Of a DNA stretch of 41,528 bases, positions 8,112-16,645 are shown one piece after another. The DNA comes from Nitrobacter vulgaris (lineage in GTDB: Bacteria > Pseudomonadota > Alphaproteobacteria > Rhizobiales > Xanthobacteraceae): positions 1 to 41,528 of the forward strand of contig NZ_MWPQ01000037.1 in NCBI RefSeq assembly GCF_002028545.1, read 5' to 3'. Both the position numbers and the translations under genes were made by a program. Each line of letters starts with the position of its first letter. Positions within the stretch are counted from its first letter, which is position 1. Below the pieces are notes generated by a model, which was not told where the DNA came from, did no database searches, and saw nothing but the letters and a program-made list of their open reading frames with translations.

Positions 8112-8984
8112 ATGACCGACGCCCCCTACACGCCGCCCAAAGTCTGGACCTTTGACAAGGAGAATGGCGGCAGATTCGCGTCCGTCAACCGTCCGACCGC
8201 AGGCGCGACTCACGAAAAGGTGCTGCCCGTCGGCAAACACCCCTTTCAACTTTATTCGCGAGGAACGCCGAACGGCCAGAAGGTCACGATCATGTTCGAG
8301 GAGCTGCTCGCGCGCGGGCATCCAGGCGCGGAGTATGACGCGTGGCTGATCCAGATCGACGGCGAGCAGTTCGGCTCGGGCTTTGTCGAGGTCAATCCGA
8401 ATTCGAAGATACCGGCCCTGATTGACCGCTCGAGACCCGAGCCGCTCCGCGTGTTCGAGTCCGGCGCGATCCTCCTGCATCTTGCGGAAAAGTTCCGCGA
8501 TTTCATTCCGAGGGCAACGGCGGCGCGCGCGGAATGCCTGTCCTGGCTATTCTGGCAGATGGGCAGCGCGCCCTATCTCGGCGGCGGCTTCGGGCATTTC
8601 TACAACTATGCGCCGGAGAAAATCGAATACGCCATCAATCGCTTCGCGATGGAAACGAAGCGGCAAATGGACGTGCTGGACCGGCGGCTCAAGGACAATG
8701 AATATCTTGCCGGTACTGAATATACCATCGCCGACATCGCGGTGTGGCCATGGTATGGCGGCCTGGCCGAGGGCAGGCTCTACGGCGACAGTGCCACCTT
8801 CCTCGACGTCCAAAGCTACAAGAACGTGCAACGCTGGACCGCGCAGATCGCCGCTCGGCCTGCGGTGAAGCGCGGCCGCATCGTCAACCGCACATCCGGT
8901 GATCCCGCAAGCCAGCTTCACGAGCGTCACGACGCCTCCGACTTCACCACCCGGACGCAGGACAAGCTCGTGAAGCAGGGTTGA
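8112..8984 (+). CDS. yghU: Glutathione-dependent disulfide-bond oxidoreductase (YghU-type GST)
   Basis: 290 residues, close to E. coli YghU (288). The open frame extends further upstream, but homologues begin at MTDAPYTPPKVW, and a GGAG lies 9 bases before this ATG. A thioredoxin-like N-domain (FQLYSRGTPNGQKVTIMFEE, cis-Pro in NSKIPAL, glutathione-binding ESGAIL) precedes an all-helical C-domain (LSWLFWQMGSAPYLGGGFGH, ADIAVWPWYGG). The Asn in TPNGQK, rather than Ser or Cys, is typical of this Ure2p-like class, which reduces disulfides and peroxides with two bound glutathiones. It probably acts in cytosolic thiol and oxidative-stress defence. It diverges from the ROK kinase gene. Confidence 0.92.
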   Translation: MTDAPYTPPKVWTFDKENGGRFASVNRPTAGATHEKVLPVGKHPFQLYSRGTPNGQKVTIMFEELLARGHPGAEYDAWLIQIDGEQFGSGFVEVNPNSKIPALIDRSRPEPLRVFESGAILLHLAEKFRDFIPRATAARAECLSWLFWQMGSAPYLGGGFGHFYNYAPEKIEYAINRFAMETKRQMDVLDRRLKDNEYLAGTEYTIADIAVWPWYGGLAEGRLYGDSATFLDVQSYKNVQRWTAQIAARPAVKRGRIVNRTSGDPASQLHERHDASDFTTRTQDKLVKQG

Positions 8985-9032
8985 CGCCCTGCCCTCCTCA
9001 TCTACAGCCAATCCGAGCTGGAGGCTCCTTCA

Positions 9033-9713
9033 ATGCATGGAAAGGTCATCGTCATCACTGGATGCTCCGGCGCACTTGGCAAGGTCGTCGCGGACGCCGC
9101 CATCGCGCGCGGCTCCAAGGTGGCCGGCATCGACCGCGCTGCTGTAAACGGCGGTGCTACCGCTGACCGGATCGAGTTCGACGGCGTCGATCTGACCGAC
9201 CCAGAACAAGCCTTGCGGGCCGTGGATGCGGCGGCTGCGCATTTCGGCCGGCTAGATGCCCTCGTCAATATCGCCGGTGCATTCGCGTTCGAAACTATCG
9301 CGGACGGCGACTCCAAAACATGGCAGCACCTCTACGCGATCAACGTGACGACCGCGCTGAACACCTCGCGGGCCGCGATCCCGCATCTGGTTGCATCCGG
9401 CGCCGGACGTATCGTCAACATCGGCGCGACCGGAGCATTACAGGCCGGCGCTGGCATGGGCGCCTATGCTGCGTCGAAAGCGGCCGTGCATCGGCTGACC
9501 GAAGCGCTTGCCTCCGAGTTGAAAGGCAAGGTGACCGTCAATGCCGTCCTGCCCTCGACGATCGACACGCCAGCCAACCGCAGGGACATGCCCAAAGCGG
9601 ATTTCGCGACGTGGGTGACGGCGCAGGAACTAGCGAATGTCATTCTGTTTCTGGCAAGCGATGCGGCAAGCGGAGTCACCGGCGCGCTACTACCGGTGCG
9701 TGGACGCGTCTGA
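9033..9713 (+). CDS. SDR-family NAD(P)-binding oxidoreductase, atypical active site
   Basis: 226 residues with a Rossmann fold. The dinucleotide loop is TGCSGALG (residues 9-16), NIAG replaces the usual NNAG (79-82), and Tyr145-x3-Lys149 is intact (YAASK). The position 13 before Tyr145, normally the catalytic Ser, is Ala132 (VNIGATGALQAG). Similar proteobacterial proteins ending in PVRGRV or PVTGRV appear to share this, as does dihydropteridine reductase, so it is probably a subfamily trait. Substrate unknown. A GGAGG ribosome site precedes the ATG. It follows yghU by 48 bases and may be co-transcribed. Confidence 0.88.
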   Translation: MHGKVIVITGCSGALGKVVADAAIARGSKVAGIDRAAVNGGATADRIEFDGVDLTDPEQALRAVDAAAAHFGRLDALVNIAGAFAFETIADGDSKTWQHLYAINVTTALNTSRAAIPHLVASGAGRIVNIGATGALQAGAGMGAYAASKAAVHRLTEALASELKGKVTVNAVLPSTIDTPANRRDMPKADFATWVTAQELANVILFLASDAASGVTGALLPVRGRV

Positions 9714-9876
9714 ACGCGACCTTCTCCTCTTGCAAACGGTCTAACCGGGTTTTTAGTAACCTACGGTTCTTCGACTCTTGCATTTCTCTTGTGGCGTGTA
9801 ATTATGGCAGTTATGCTATCTATGGTAGCGACGATAAGAAGTTCCCAGCCCTAGGGTTTTCTACAGGGATCAGCAG

Positions 9877-10404
9877 ATGCCTGGCCGCAGCAGCTATTCC
9901 TACGAGGATTTGCTGGCTTGCGGCCGTGGCGAGATGTTCGGTCCTGGCGAACCCAAACTGCCATTACCGCCGATGCTGATGTTCGATCGCATCACGGAAA
10001 TCACGGAAGGCGGCGGAAAATACAGGCGCGGACTGGTGCGCGCTGAGCTCGATATCAAACCGGACCTCTGGTTCTTCCAATGCCACTTTCAGAACGATCC
10101 GGTGATGCCCGGCTGTCTTGGTCTCGATGGGCTTTGGCAGATGGTGGGATTTTATCTGGTCTGGCTTGGCCGCGACCGGAATGTGAAAGCTCGTGCCCTC
10201 GGTCTCGGCGATTTGAAATTTGCAGGTCAGATTCTGCCGCATGCGCGCAGGCTTTCCTACACGGTGGACATCAAACGGGTGAGGCGTTCGAGGCTGGTGA
10301 TGGCAATTGCCGACGGCACGGTAAGCGTTGACGGCGATATGATCTATTGTGCCAAAGATCTTCGGCTCGGCCTGTTCAAAAGCCTTCCAGGGTCGCCGAC
10401 TTAG
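9877..10404 (+). CDS. fabA: 3-hydroxydecanoyl-ACP dehydratase/isomerase
   Basis: 175 residues, against 172 in E. coli FabA. Catalytic His70 (FQCHF) and Asp84 ([10 protein letters not shown]) fall at the E. coli positions, and NDPVMPG is intact. The enzyme dehydrates 3-hydroxydecanoyl-ACP and isomerises trans-2- to cis-3-decenoyl-ACP, opening the unsaturated fatty-acid branch of type II synthesis in the cytosol. AGGG lies 10 bases before the ATG. In most Rhizobiales fabA is followed by fabB and fabI; here the next gene is an unrelated DUF2161 protein, so this is either an orphan or a second copy. Nothing in the active site suggests loss of function. Confidence 0.95.
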   Translation: MPGRSSYSYEDLLACGRGEMFGPGEPKLPLPPMLMFDRITEITEGGGKYRRGLVRAELDIKPDLWFFQCHFQNDPVMPGCLGLDGLWQMVGFYLVWLGRDRNVKARALGLGDLKFAGQILPHARRLSYTVDIKRVRRSRLVMAIADGTVSVDGDMIYCAKDLRLGLFKSLPGSPT

Positions 10405-10453
10405 CCGACCGACTGATAAGATCCGGGCCGTTGAGTCGGCCTGAGCGTGCAAC

Positions 10454-11131
10454 GTGGAAACCTCGCTTTATCTTCCGGTCAAACGTCATCTTGAAAGCCT
10501 TGGCTTCACTGTTAAGGGCGAAGTCGGCGGCTGCGATCTGGTTGCGCTCAGCGGCGATGATCCGCCGATCGTCGTGATCGGCGAGCTGAAACTGAGTTTC
10601 AATCTGGAACTCATTCTTCAAGGCGTCGAGCGCGCAGGCGCATGCGATGAGGTCTGGCTTGCCGCCAGGCTGTCGATGAACGGCAAGGGACGCGAGAGCG
10701 ACGCGCGCTATCGGAACCTGTGCCGGCGGCTAGGGTTCGGAATGCTCGGGGTGACACACCAAGGGAGCGTTGAAGTGCTGGTGGCGCCCTCCGCTGTCAG
10801 TCCGCGCCGCAATCCCAAGAAGCGCTCTCGGCTGGTCATAGAGCACCAACGCCGCAAGGGCGATCCAGTTGCCGGCGGCAGCACGCGGACGCCGATCATG
10901 ACAGCGTATCGCCAGCAGGCACTGGTTTGCGCAGCCGCAATGGCTACCGGTCCATGCCGCGTGCGGGATCTCAGAGTGGAAGCTCCGGATGCCGGAAAAA
11001 TCCTCCTTCACAATGTCTATGGATGGTTCGACCGCATTGAGCGTGGAATTTATGCCTTGACCGACGCCGGCAGAACCGCGCTGAAGCGATGGCCTCAGGG
11101 GCCATCCGAAGTAGTACCGATCGCCGAATAA
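10454..11131 (+). CDS. DUF2161 family protein, PD-(D/E)XK nuclease-like fold
   Basis: 225 residues from a GTG start (METSLYLPVKRHLESLGF). The N-terminal half has the PD-(D/E)XK outline: a helix, GGCDLVAL with a conserved Asp, and IGELKLSF with Glu-x-Lys. The middle is basic (PRRNPKKRSRLVIEHQRRKG) and the C-terminal 70 residues look like a winged helix (AAAMATGPCRVRDLR, YALTDAGRTALKRW). The family is annotated as a putative phosphodiesterase. A role in DNA processing or restriction is inferred from the fold only. It follows fabA by 49 bases on the same strand. Confidence 0.82.
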   Translation: METSLYLPVKRHLESLGFTVKGEVGGCDLVALSGDDPPIVVIGELKLSFNLELILQGVERAGACDEVWLAARLSMNGKGRESDARYRNLCRRLGFGMLGVTHQGSVEVLVAPSAVSPRRNPKKRSRLVIEHQRRKGDPVAGGSTRTPIMTAYRQQALVCAAAMATGPCRVRDLRVEAPDAGKILLHNVYGWFDRIERGIYALTDAGRTALKRWPQGPSEVVPIAE

Positions 11132-11467
11132 CCCCCGGGCAAGTCAGAACCCCATGCAGGGTCTTTAAGGCAAAGCGCGGCTGCATGTCGCATGTTGCTT
11201 TATGCGCAACTTGGCAATGTGCAAAGCGCGTCAAAATGCATAGCTGTTTTGCCACTTTAGATCCCGTATGAGTGCATACCGAGTCTCCTGACCTAAAGCA
11301 GGATGAGGTTTGATTGTACTTTCCGCTTCTTTTTGAATCGAAAAGTGCGGATGCCGGAGACAATGGTTCGAAGAACCGTCGTTCTTTGAACGACCACGGT
11401 CATGTCGCGTTGAGGCGTTTCACGTCAATTTTCATGGGCTGAGTTTGCCCAACCATTGAGGCGAACG
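11132..11467. other. Intergenic region, no gene seen
   Basis: About 336 bases. CAAAGCGCG occurs twice (near 11171 and 11221), flanking a stretch with repeated GCATG and TGCGCAA words. The part around 11296-11315 (AAAGCAGGATGAGGTTTGAT) may be a worn interspersed repeat. No terminator or RNA gene could be supported. Frames here are short shadows. Confidence 0.4.
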
Positions 11468-11767
11468 ATGAGCGAAGGCTGGCATACAAAATTTGGCATC
11501 CGGCGGGTTCGCCACGATCCTCCCACGTTGGAGGAAGCCATCTTCGCGGCCATGGGGATCACCGACGATCTCGACTCGCAGGCGGAGATTGCGGCATCGC
11601 TGATTGGAATGCCGTTCGATGTCGTTCACGCAGAGGTCAAGAAGACCGCTCGTGCTGTTACGCGGTCGCCTACGACGCGCGTGATTGCGGGTGAGCAGGG
11701 CGCGTTGCGCTCGGTCGTGGTCGAGCGCCGCGTAGTTCGCAGATTTGCCAACGACAGGCGATTATGA
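11468..11767 (+). CDS. Conserved hypothetical protein (99 aa)
   Basis: The ATG at 11468 is preceded by GAGGCGA, so this start is preferred over a TTG 12 bases upstream. The N-terminus (WHTKFGIRRVRHDPPTLEEA) followed by an acidic helix (AAMGITDDLDSQAEIAASL) resembles a family of 90-100-residue unnamed proteins in Bradyrhizobium. The C-terminus is Arg-rich (VVVERRVVRRFANDRRL). It is predicted to be soluble, with no signal peptide or membrane helix. The basic tail could contact nucleic acid; the function is not known. Confidence 0.75.
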   Translation: MSEGWHTKFGIRRVRHDPPTLEEAIFAAMGITDDLDSQAEIAASLIGMPFDVVHAEVKKTARAVTRSPTTRVIAGEQGALRSVVVERRVVRRFANDRRL

Positions 11768-11894
11768 CGCGAGTCGAGTCGAGATTAGCTTAGCTGCAAA
11801 CCGCACTATTCTTCCGACTGCCTGCTGACGTTCTTCGCAGCGCTGAAAATCGTGTTACGAGAATGCGAATTGTCGCTGCTAAGAAGGATACCAG

Positions 11895-12140
11895 ATGCCG
11901 AAAAGTTGCGACCTGCTTTTTTTGATAGTTGTCACACTGAGCATTGCGGCGCCCGCCGCACACGCTTCGCAAGTTGCGCGAGAGACCGACGTCGTCAATC
12001 TGCGGCTGGGCGAACGCATTCTTGTCGATGATGGATCTTGTCCGGCGGGGCAGATTAAGGAAATCTCCGGTACGAAACTGACCCCGGCCGGCGTTGTTCC
12101 GGCACGCAAGTGCATATCGCGGGTCGGCTCAAAGCGGTGA
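11895..12140 (+). CDS. DUF6719-like small exported protein
   Basis: 81 residues. A Sec signal peptide (MPKSCDLLFLIVVTLSIAAP, cleavage after AHA) is followed by about 55 mature residues with LGERILVDDGSCPAGQIKEI and a final RKC. The GxRxLVDDGSCPxGQIKE core matches the DUF6719 proteins of Bradyrhizobiaceae. The two mature Cys may form a disulfide in the periplasm. The family assignment is from memory and the function is unknown. It converges on creA. Confidence 0.75.
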   Translation: MPKSCDLLFLIVVTLSIAAPAAHASQVARETDVVNLRLGERILVDDGSCPAGQIKEISGTKLTPAGVVPARKCISRVGSKR

Positions 12141-12182
12141 ATGCGTACCTCCGTCGCATTAACATCGCCTTCGAACGTGACT

Positions 12183-12743
12183 CTAATCGGAAATGAAATC
12201 CCCGCATTTCTGGATGGTGGTGTCCGAAGCGCCCCAGGGCATGATCGGTACTGAGGACGTCGAATTCTGTGGCGAGCCCTCGATCACTCGGTCGGAATAA
12301 ACCATATAGACCAGCACGTTTCGTTTTGCGTCACAGCCCCGCACGATCTGCATCTTCTTGAACAGCAGCGAGCGCCGCTGCCGGAACATGTCTTCGCCCT
12401 GCTTCATCTTTTCCTTGAAGCGAATCGGCCCCATCTGGCGACACGACAGCGAAATATCCGAGACTTCCTCCGCCACTCCAAGCCACCCCTTGATGCCGCC
12501 CTTCTCGGGTAACGTGAAATGGCAAGCAACGCCTTCGATCTCAGGATCATCGACGCCATACGTCGCAAGCTTGTCATTCGGTGTCAGCAGCTTGAAAACC
12601 GTCGAGCGACGAAAGATCAGATCGGGCTCGTCTGCTGCATGGGCGTATGTTCCGGCGAACACCGCCACCGTAAGGACGATGAAGGCCAAAAAGGTCCGAG
12701 CCGTTCGGCGCTTCTCATCATGAATCTGAGCTCGAAATGTCAT
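12183..12743 (-). CDS. creA: CreA family exported protein
   Basis: 186 residues with a signal peptide (RTFLAFIVLTVAVFAG, then TYAHAADEP). The mature part shows the CreA pattern: FKLLTPNDKLATYGVDDPEI, GVACHFT, GGIKGWLGVAEE, SLSCRQMGPI, a long SDRVIEGSPQNS stretch and VPIMPWG. CreA proteins are periplasmic proteins of unknown biochemical role, widespread in Proteobacteria. GGAG lies 9 bases before the ATG. It is transcribed away from the L,D-transpeptidase gene across a shared 200-base upstream region. Confidence 0.92.
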   Translation of the reverse strand: MTFRAQIHDEKRRTARTFLAFIVLTVAVFAGTYAHAADEPDLIFRRSTVFKLLTPNDKLATYGVDDPEIEGVACHFTLPEKGGIKGWLGVAEEVSDISLSCRQMGPIRFKEKMKQGEDMFRQRRSLLFKKMQIVRGCDAKRNVLVYMVYSDRVIEGSPQNSTSSVPIMPWGASDTTIQKCGDFISD

Positions 12744-12945
12744 CAGGTAGCTCCGTTTGCTGAGTCCGACCTATGTAAGTTCTTCAAGTTCCCGAGAAAA
12801 GATCTCGACCGCCGAGCGAGCCGAGAATTAGATTCGTGTGAAGGATTTTGCATTATTTAAAGGAAGCCAGCCGGAAAACCGACACAGACCGGTAGGAAGT
12901 GAAGTCGGAAGCGCTAAATCTGAACCATGATTCGAGGACAAAGGC

Positions 12946-14394
12946 GTGAGTGAATATCTGTCCTTCCTGCGCACGATGCGGTGGACCGCCAATGTTCCCT
13001 CGGTTTGCGTGGGTACATATCCTTGGTCGGTACGCCTCGGGATTGGACTGCTGATCGCCGTCCTGACCGGACTTGTATCACCCGCGCGCAGCCAGATCTT
13101 CTGGCAGGACGATTATCCGGACTTTTTTAACGAAGGATCTCCCCCGCCGCCCGTCACGAGGCCGCAGGCGCATGGAGCTAAACATCGCCGGCTCCCAAAG
13201 CCAGAATCGGCGGCTAAAGTCACGCGGAAGCCAAATGGCCCCATCATCATTGCCATTTCAATCCGGCGGCAAATGCTCAAGATCTATGACGCCAACGGCT
13301 TTTTCGCCGAAACCCCGGTGTCGACTGGAATGAGCGGCCACGGAACTCCAATGGGTGTTTTCAGCGTCATTCAAAAGCAAAAATGGCATCGCTCGAATAT
13401 CTACAGCGGCGCGCCAATGCCCTACATGCAACGCATCACCTGGTCTGGCATCGCGATGCACGCGGGCGCGCTTCCAGGTTATCCTGCGTCGCACGGATGC
13501 ATCCGAATGCCCTTGGACTTCGCAGTGAAGATGTGGAATTGGACCAGGATCGGCGCTCGAGTCATCATCACTCCTGACGAGGTGACGCCCGCTGATTTTT
13601 CGCACCCTGTGCTGATAAGCCGTCGGCCAGAGCCCGTGCCGGCCGAGGTGAAAGCCGACGCCAACGCCGCGATGTCGCAAGTCAAAGTTTCATCGCTTAC
13701 ATCCGGTTTGCCTGCGACCGGTGGATCCATCACTGCGACGCCTGAGGCGGCGGCCGCCGAGCCGATCAAGGGAGATTCAGGCAACACGGGGGACACCGAC
13801 GTCACGGTAACGGCGGCGGCCAACCCTGTCAGCGATACGGTGGTTTCCCCCGCCGAAATCCCCGCAGGGTCGGAGGATCAACCGCAAACCTCTCCTGCGA
13901 GTGCGGAGAAGGCTGAACTCGCGGCGATCTCCGCACTGAAGCGGAGCGGACGGATCGCGGTCTTTGTCAGCGGCAAGGACAGCAAGATCTATGTGCGGCA
14001 GAACTTTACGCCGATATTCGATGCTCCCATCACGATCGCCGCGAGCGATCGGCCTTTGGGAACACACGTGTTCACCGCGGAAGTCGCCAAGGACAGCAAG
14101 GCTGACTTCCGCTGGTCGGTCGTGTCGCTCCCGGCGCTGGAGCGTCGCGCCGACCGAGTTCACGTTCTCAAAGGTCGGTCCGGCCAGAAAACGACCGTGG
14201 TCAACGCAACGGTCAGGCCGACCCCTGTTCCGGATAGCGCCACCGACGCGTTGAACCGCATCTCCATCCCTGAGAACGTCATGGCGCAAATCGCTATTGC
14301 CTTTTCAACGGGAGACTCCATCATTGTCTCCGATCAGAGTATTGCAGGCAGCGAAACCGGTGAAGGCACCGACTTCATCGTCGGGCTGCGATAA
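12946..14394 (+). CDS. L,D-transpeptidase (YkuD domain)
   Basis: 482 residues from GTG 12946, with GAGGA 7 bases upstream. A signal or membrane segment (about residues 30-48, LGIGLLIAVLTGLVSPARS) and a Pro-rich linker precede a YkuD domain (about 98-210). The catalytic signature is HAGALPGYPASHGCIRMP with Cys185, His172 and His183. The enzyme should make or attach through 3-3 peptidoglycan cross-links in the periplasm. The C-terminal half (about 215-480) is an Ala/Pro/Thr linker and a second conserved-looking part (GRIAVFVSGKDSKIYVRQNF) resembling a degenerate second YkuD-like fold without a Cys. A polysaccharide deacetylase follows in the same direction. Confidence 0.93.
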   Translation: MSEYLSFLRTMRWTANVPSVCVGTYPWSVRLGIGLLIAVLTGLVSPARSQIFWQDDYPDFFNEGSPPPPVTRPQAHGAKHRRLPKPESAAKVTRKPNGPIIIAISIRRQMLKIYDANGFFAETPVSTGMSGHGTPMGVFSVIQKQKWHRSNIYSGAPMPYMQRITWSGIAMHAGALPGYPASHGCIRMPLDFAVKMWNWTRIGARVIITPDEVTPADFSHPVLISRRPEPVPAEVKADANAAMSQVKVSSLTSGLPATGGSITATPEAAAAEPIKGDSGNTGDTDVTVTAAANPVSDTVVSPAEIPAGSEDQPQTSPASAEKAELAAISALKRSGRIAVFVSGKDSKIYVRQNFTPIFDAPITIAASDRPLGTHVFTAEVAKDSKADFRWSVVSLPALERRADRVHVLKGRSGQKTTVVNATVRPTPVPDSATDALNRISIPENVMAQIAIAFSTGDSIIVSDQSIAGSETGEGTDFIVGLR

Positions 14395-14574
14395 AGTGGC
14401 GGTTCAATTGCTCGGGCTTTCGCTCGGCGCTATTGCCATGGTCGCGTACACGGCGGTATCAGAGGAAGCAGCCCAACTGGGGATAAATGCCGTTTCCGTG
14501 GAAGGGGTCGTCTGTAGCTGCGCTAGAATGAGAAAGCGGGCGATTCAACCGCGATAACCTTTGAGGTGATCGAG

Positions 14575-15504
14575 ATGCGCATGACGACAGGGCTGATCTT
14601 TGCAGGCGCGGTTTCGTTGTGTGCGACCACGGTCGCCTGGTCGCAGACGCCCGCACCCAAGGGAGTCCAGAATGCGGCCGCGCCGGTTCCCGCGCGGGCA
14701 AGCGGAGTGCAGGTCGCCTGTAACGGAAGCCCCGACGCACTCGGTGTTGCCCGCGTGGTCCAAATTGATACGACCGGTGGTCCTGGCTTCGGATTCGAGC
14801 ATTTCAAGCAACTCGACTTCCTGCGCGACAAGGAAGTGGTGCTGACGTTTGATGATGGTCCGTGGCCCGGAAATACGCCTGCCGTGCTGAAGGCGCTTGC
14901 CGATCAGTGCACCACCGGAATCTTCTTCTCGATCGGCAAGCACGCGACCTACCATCCCGAGATCCTGCGGAATGTCGCCGCCGCCGGACACACGGTCGGC
15001 TCGCACACATGGTCGCACGCTAATCTCAACAACAAGAAGCTGTCCGAGGCGCAGCGCAAGGACGAGATCGAGAAGGGATTCAGCGCCGTCAAATGGGCGC
15101 TTGAGGCTGCTCCTGCCCCGTTTTTCCGTTTCCCTGCGCTACAGCATCCGCCAGAGATGGTGACCTACCTTGGCGAGCGCAATATCGCGATCTTTTCCTG
15201 CGACGTCGACTCATTCGACTTCAAGTCGCACAAGGCTCAACAGGTGGTCGACAACATCTTCAAGAAGCTCGACAAGGTCGGCAAGGGTATCATTTTGATG
15301 CACGACTTCCAGAAGCATACCGCCGAGGCGCTGCCGGAGGTTTTGCGCAGGCTGAAGGCCGGTGGATACAAAGTCGTGCAGATGAAGGCAAAGGCGCCGA
15401 TCGAGACGCTCGCGCAATACGACGAGGAACTGAAGAAGGATACCAAGCTGCCGACCGTGAGTTCCCGGCCGGTCAACAGCGTCGTCCAGACGATCTCCGA
15501 ATAA
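14575..15504 (+). CDS. NodB-type polysaccharide deacetylase, exported
   Basis: 309 residues from ATG 14575, the best-placed start after GAGGTG; GTG 14566 is possible. A signal peptide (MRMTTGLIFAGAVSLCATTV, then AWSQ) is followed by a CE4/NodB domain: LTFDDGP with the metal and catalytic Asp pair (residues 93-94), SHTWSH metal His (144, 148), RFPALQ (Arg loop) and LMHD with the catalytic His. It probably removes acetyl groups from periplasmic or surface N-acetyl sugars, such as peptidoglycan or an exopolysaccharide; the substrate is not decidable. The neighbouring L,D-transpeptidase suggests wall remodelling. Confidence 0.93.
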   Translation: MRMTTGLIFAGAVSLCATTVAWSQTPAPKGVQNAAAPVPARASGVQVACNGSPDALGVARVVQIDTTGGPGFGFEHFKQLDFLRDKEVVLTFDDGPWPGNTPAVLKALADQCTTGIFFSIGKHATYHPEILRNVAAAGHTVGSHTWSHANLNNKKLSEAQRKDEIEKGFSAVKWALEAAPAPFFRFPALQHPPEMVTYLGERNIAIFSCDVDSFDFKSHKAQQVVDNIFKKLDKVGKGIILMHDFQKHTAEALPEVLRRLKAGGYKVVQMKAKAPIETLAQYDEELKKDTKLPTVSSRPVNSVVQTISE

Positions 15505-15527
15505 CGCGCGACGATCCGGAAAGGCTT

Positions 15528-16076
15528 ATGCTTCGCATCGAGGGCTATGTCATCGTGTCGGCGGACGGAATGCTCGCCGATGCGAGCCATGTGATGCCGC
15601 AAGCGCTGAAATTCAGGGGCGATCTTGAGTTTTTCACCGCAGGACTGGATCATGCGGACGTCGTCGTTCATGGACGCAATTCGTTCGAGGATCAGCCCAA
15701 CTCGCCGCTGCGCAAAAGGGTTAGACTAACCCGCCGCGTAGCCGCTCTTGAACGTGATCCCGAAAACGAAAAGGCTACCTTATGGAATCCCGCTGGCGCG
15801 TCGTTCGAGGACGCCTGCGCTCATGCCGGAGTGCGCGACGGAGTGGCCGCGATCATCGGTGGACCTTCAGTATTCGAAATGTTTCTCGATCGTTATGATA
15901 CGTTCTGGCTGTCGGAAGCTCCGCACGTGAGGTTACCCGGAGGCGAAGGCTGCTTTCCCGGCGTCCCCGATAGTTCTCCTCAAGCTGTGTTGGCGGCACA
16001 TGGACTTCAGCCTAGCGAGGTCCGGATTCTCGATGCGGAGAACGACGTTCGCGTTACAGCATGGCGCCGCGTTTGA
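15528..16076 (+). CDS. RibD C-terminal/dihydrofolate reductase-like protein
   Basis: 182 residues with GGAAAGG just before the ATG. IEGYVIVSADGMLAD at the start, VVVHGRNSFE in the middle and AAIIGGPSVFEMFLDRYDTF later follow the DHFR/RibD-C fold, with the GGPSVF nucleotide-binding loop. The middle loop (QPNSPLRKRVRLTRR) is unlike typical RibD. It is probably an NAD(P)H-dependent reductase of a pterin- or pyrimidine-like substrate, but the substrate is unknown. It lies 23 bases after the deacetylase gene, so it could be co-transcribed without a functional link. Confidence 0.8.
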   Translation: MLRIEGYVIVSADGMLADASHVMPQALKFRGDLEFFTAGLDHADVVVHGRNSFEDQPNSPLRKRVRLTRRVAALERDPENEKATLWNPAGASFEDACAHAGVRDGVAAIIGGPSVFEMFLDRYDTFWLSEAPHVRLPGGEGCFPGVPDSSPQAVLAAHGLQPSEVRILDAENDVRVTAWRRV

Positions 16077-16303
16077 CAGAGTAGATTTCCCGCAAGACGC
16101 TTCATCCTCTCAGTGGCCGGGCTTGTCTAACATTACGGAGGAGCTGCCGTTATCATAGCGGACCCGGCTACTGTATTGGAGAGTCCGGCACCTTATTGGA
16201 GGAAAGCGAACAGCGCGAACAATCTCTAATTGAGGCTCAAGTTAGGATTATCTACCATCTGGCTCGATAGTTAGAGATCATTCGCCTCTTGAAGGGATAG
16301 AAA

Positions 16304-16618
16304 ATGAATCCAGCCATGCAGATGATGATGCCCATGATGGGCGGCGCGGCGCCCATGATGATGAATGGCATGATGCCGATGGGCGGCATGATGCCAATGA
16401 ACGGTATGATGGCGATGCCGACCATGATGTGCCAGATGACTTGCACAATGACGGCCAATGGCATGACTTGCGAGATGACACCCATGGACGCGTCGATGAA
16501 GGACATGTTCATGCAGTGCTGCCAAAACATGATGAACATGGCGAACAACGGCATGCCCATGATGATGTGTTGCGGCGGGATGGCGATGATGTGCGTCATG
16601 CCGGCCAAGGCAGCCTGA
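16304..16618 (+). CDS. Methionine- and cysteine-rich small protein
   Basis: 104 residues with 40 Met (38%) and 8 Cys (43, 47, 56, 72, 73, 89, 90, 97). Residues 1-42 are Met/Gly/Pro/Asn repeats (MMPMGGMMPMNGMM). Residues 43-97 add paired and spaced Cys (MMCQMTCTM, MTCEM, QCCQ, MMMCCGG, MMCVM). There is no signal peptide, and only two Lys and three acidic residues. An AAGGGA ribosome site lies 8 bases before the ATG, and a strong terminator follows 28 bases after the stop. Met and Cys thioethers and thiols bind Cu(I) or other soft metals, so metal sequestration is inferred. Antisense frames give His-rich or Ile-rich shadows. I recall similar unnamed rhizobial proteins but no characterised family. 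Confidence 0.8.
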   Translation: MNPAMQMMMPMMGGAAPMMMNGMMPMGGMMPMNGMMAMPTMMCQMTCTMTANGMTCEMTPMDASMKDMFMQCCQNMMNMANNGMPMMMCCGGMAMMCVMPAKAA

Positions 16619-16645
16619 CGATATCGAACGGTCCGGTTGAGTTCG

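Noticed and set aside
11209-11230. Sigma-54-like promoter (TTGGCAATGTGCAAAGC)
   Set aside because: The distance between the GG and GC elements is one base too long and no gene is suitably placed.
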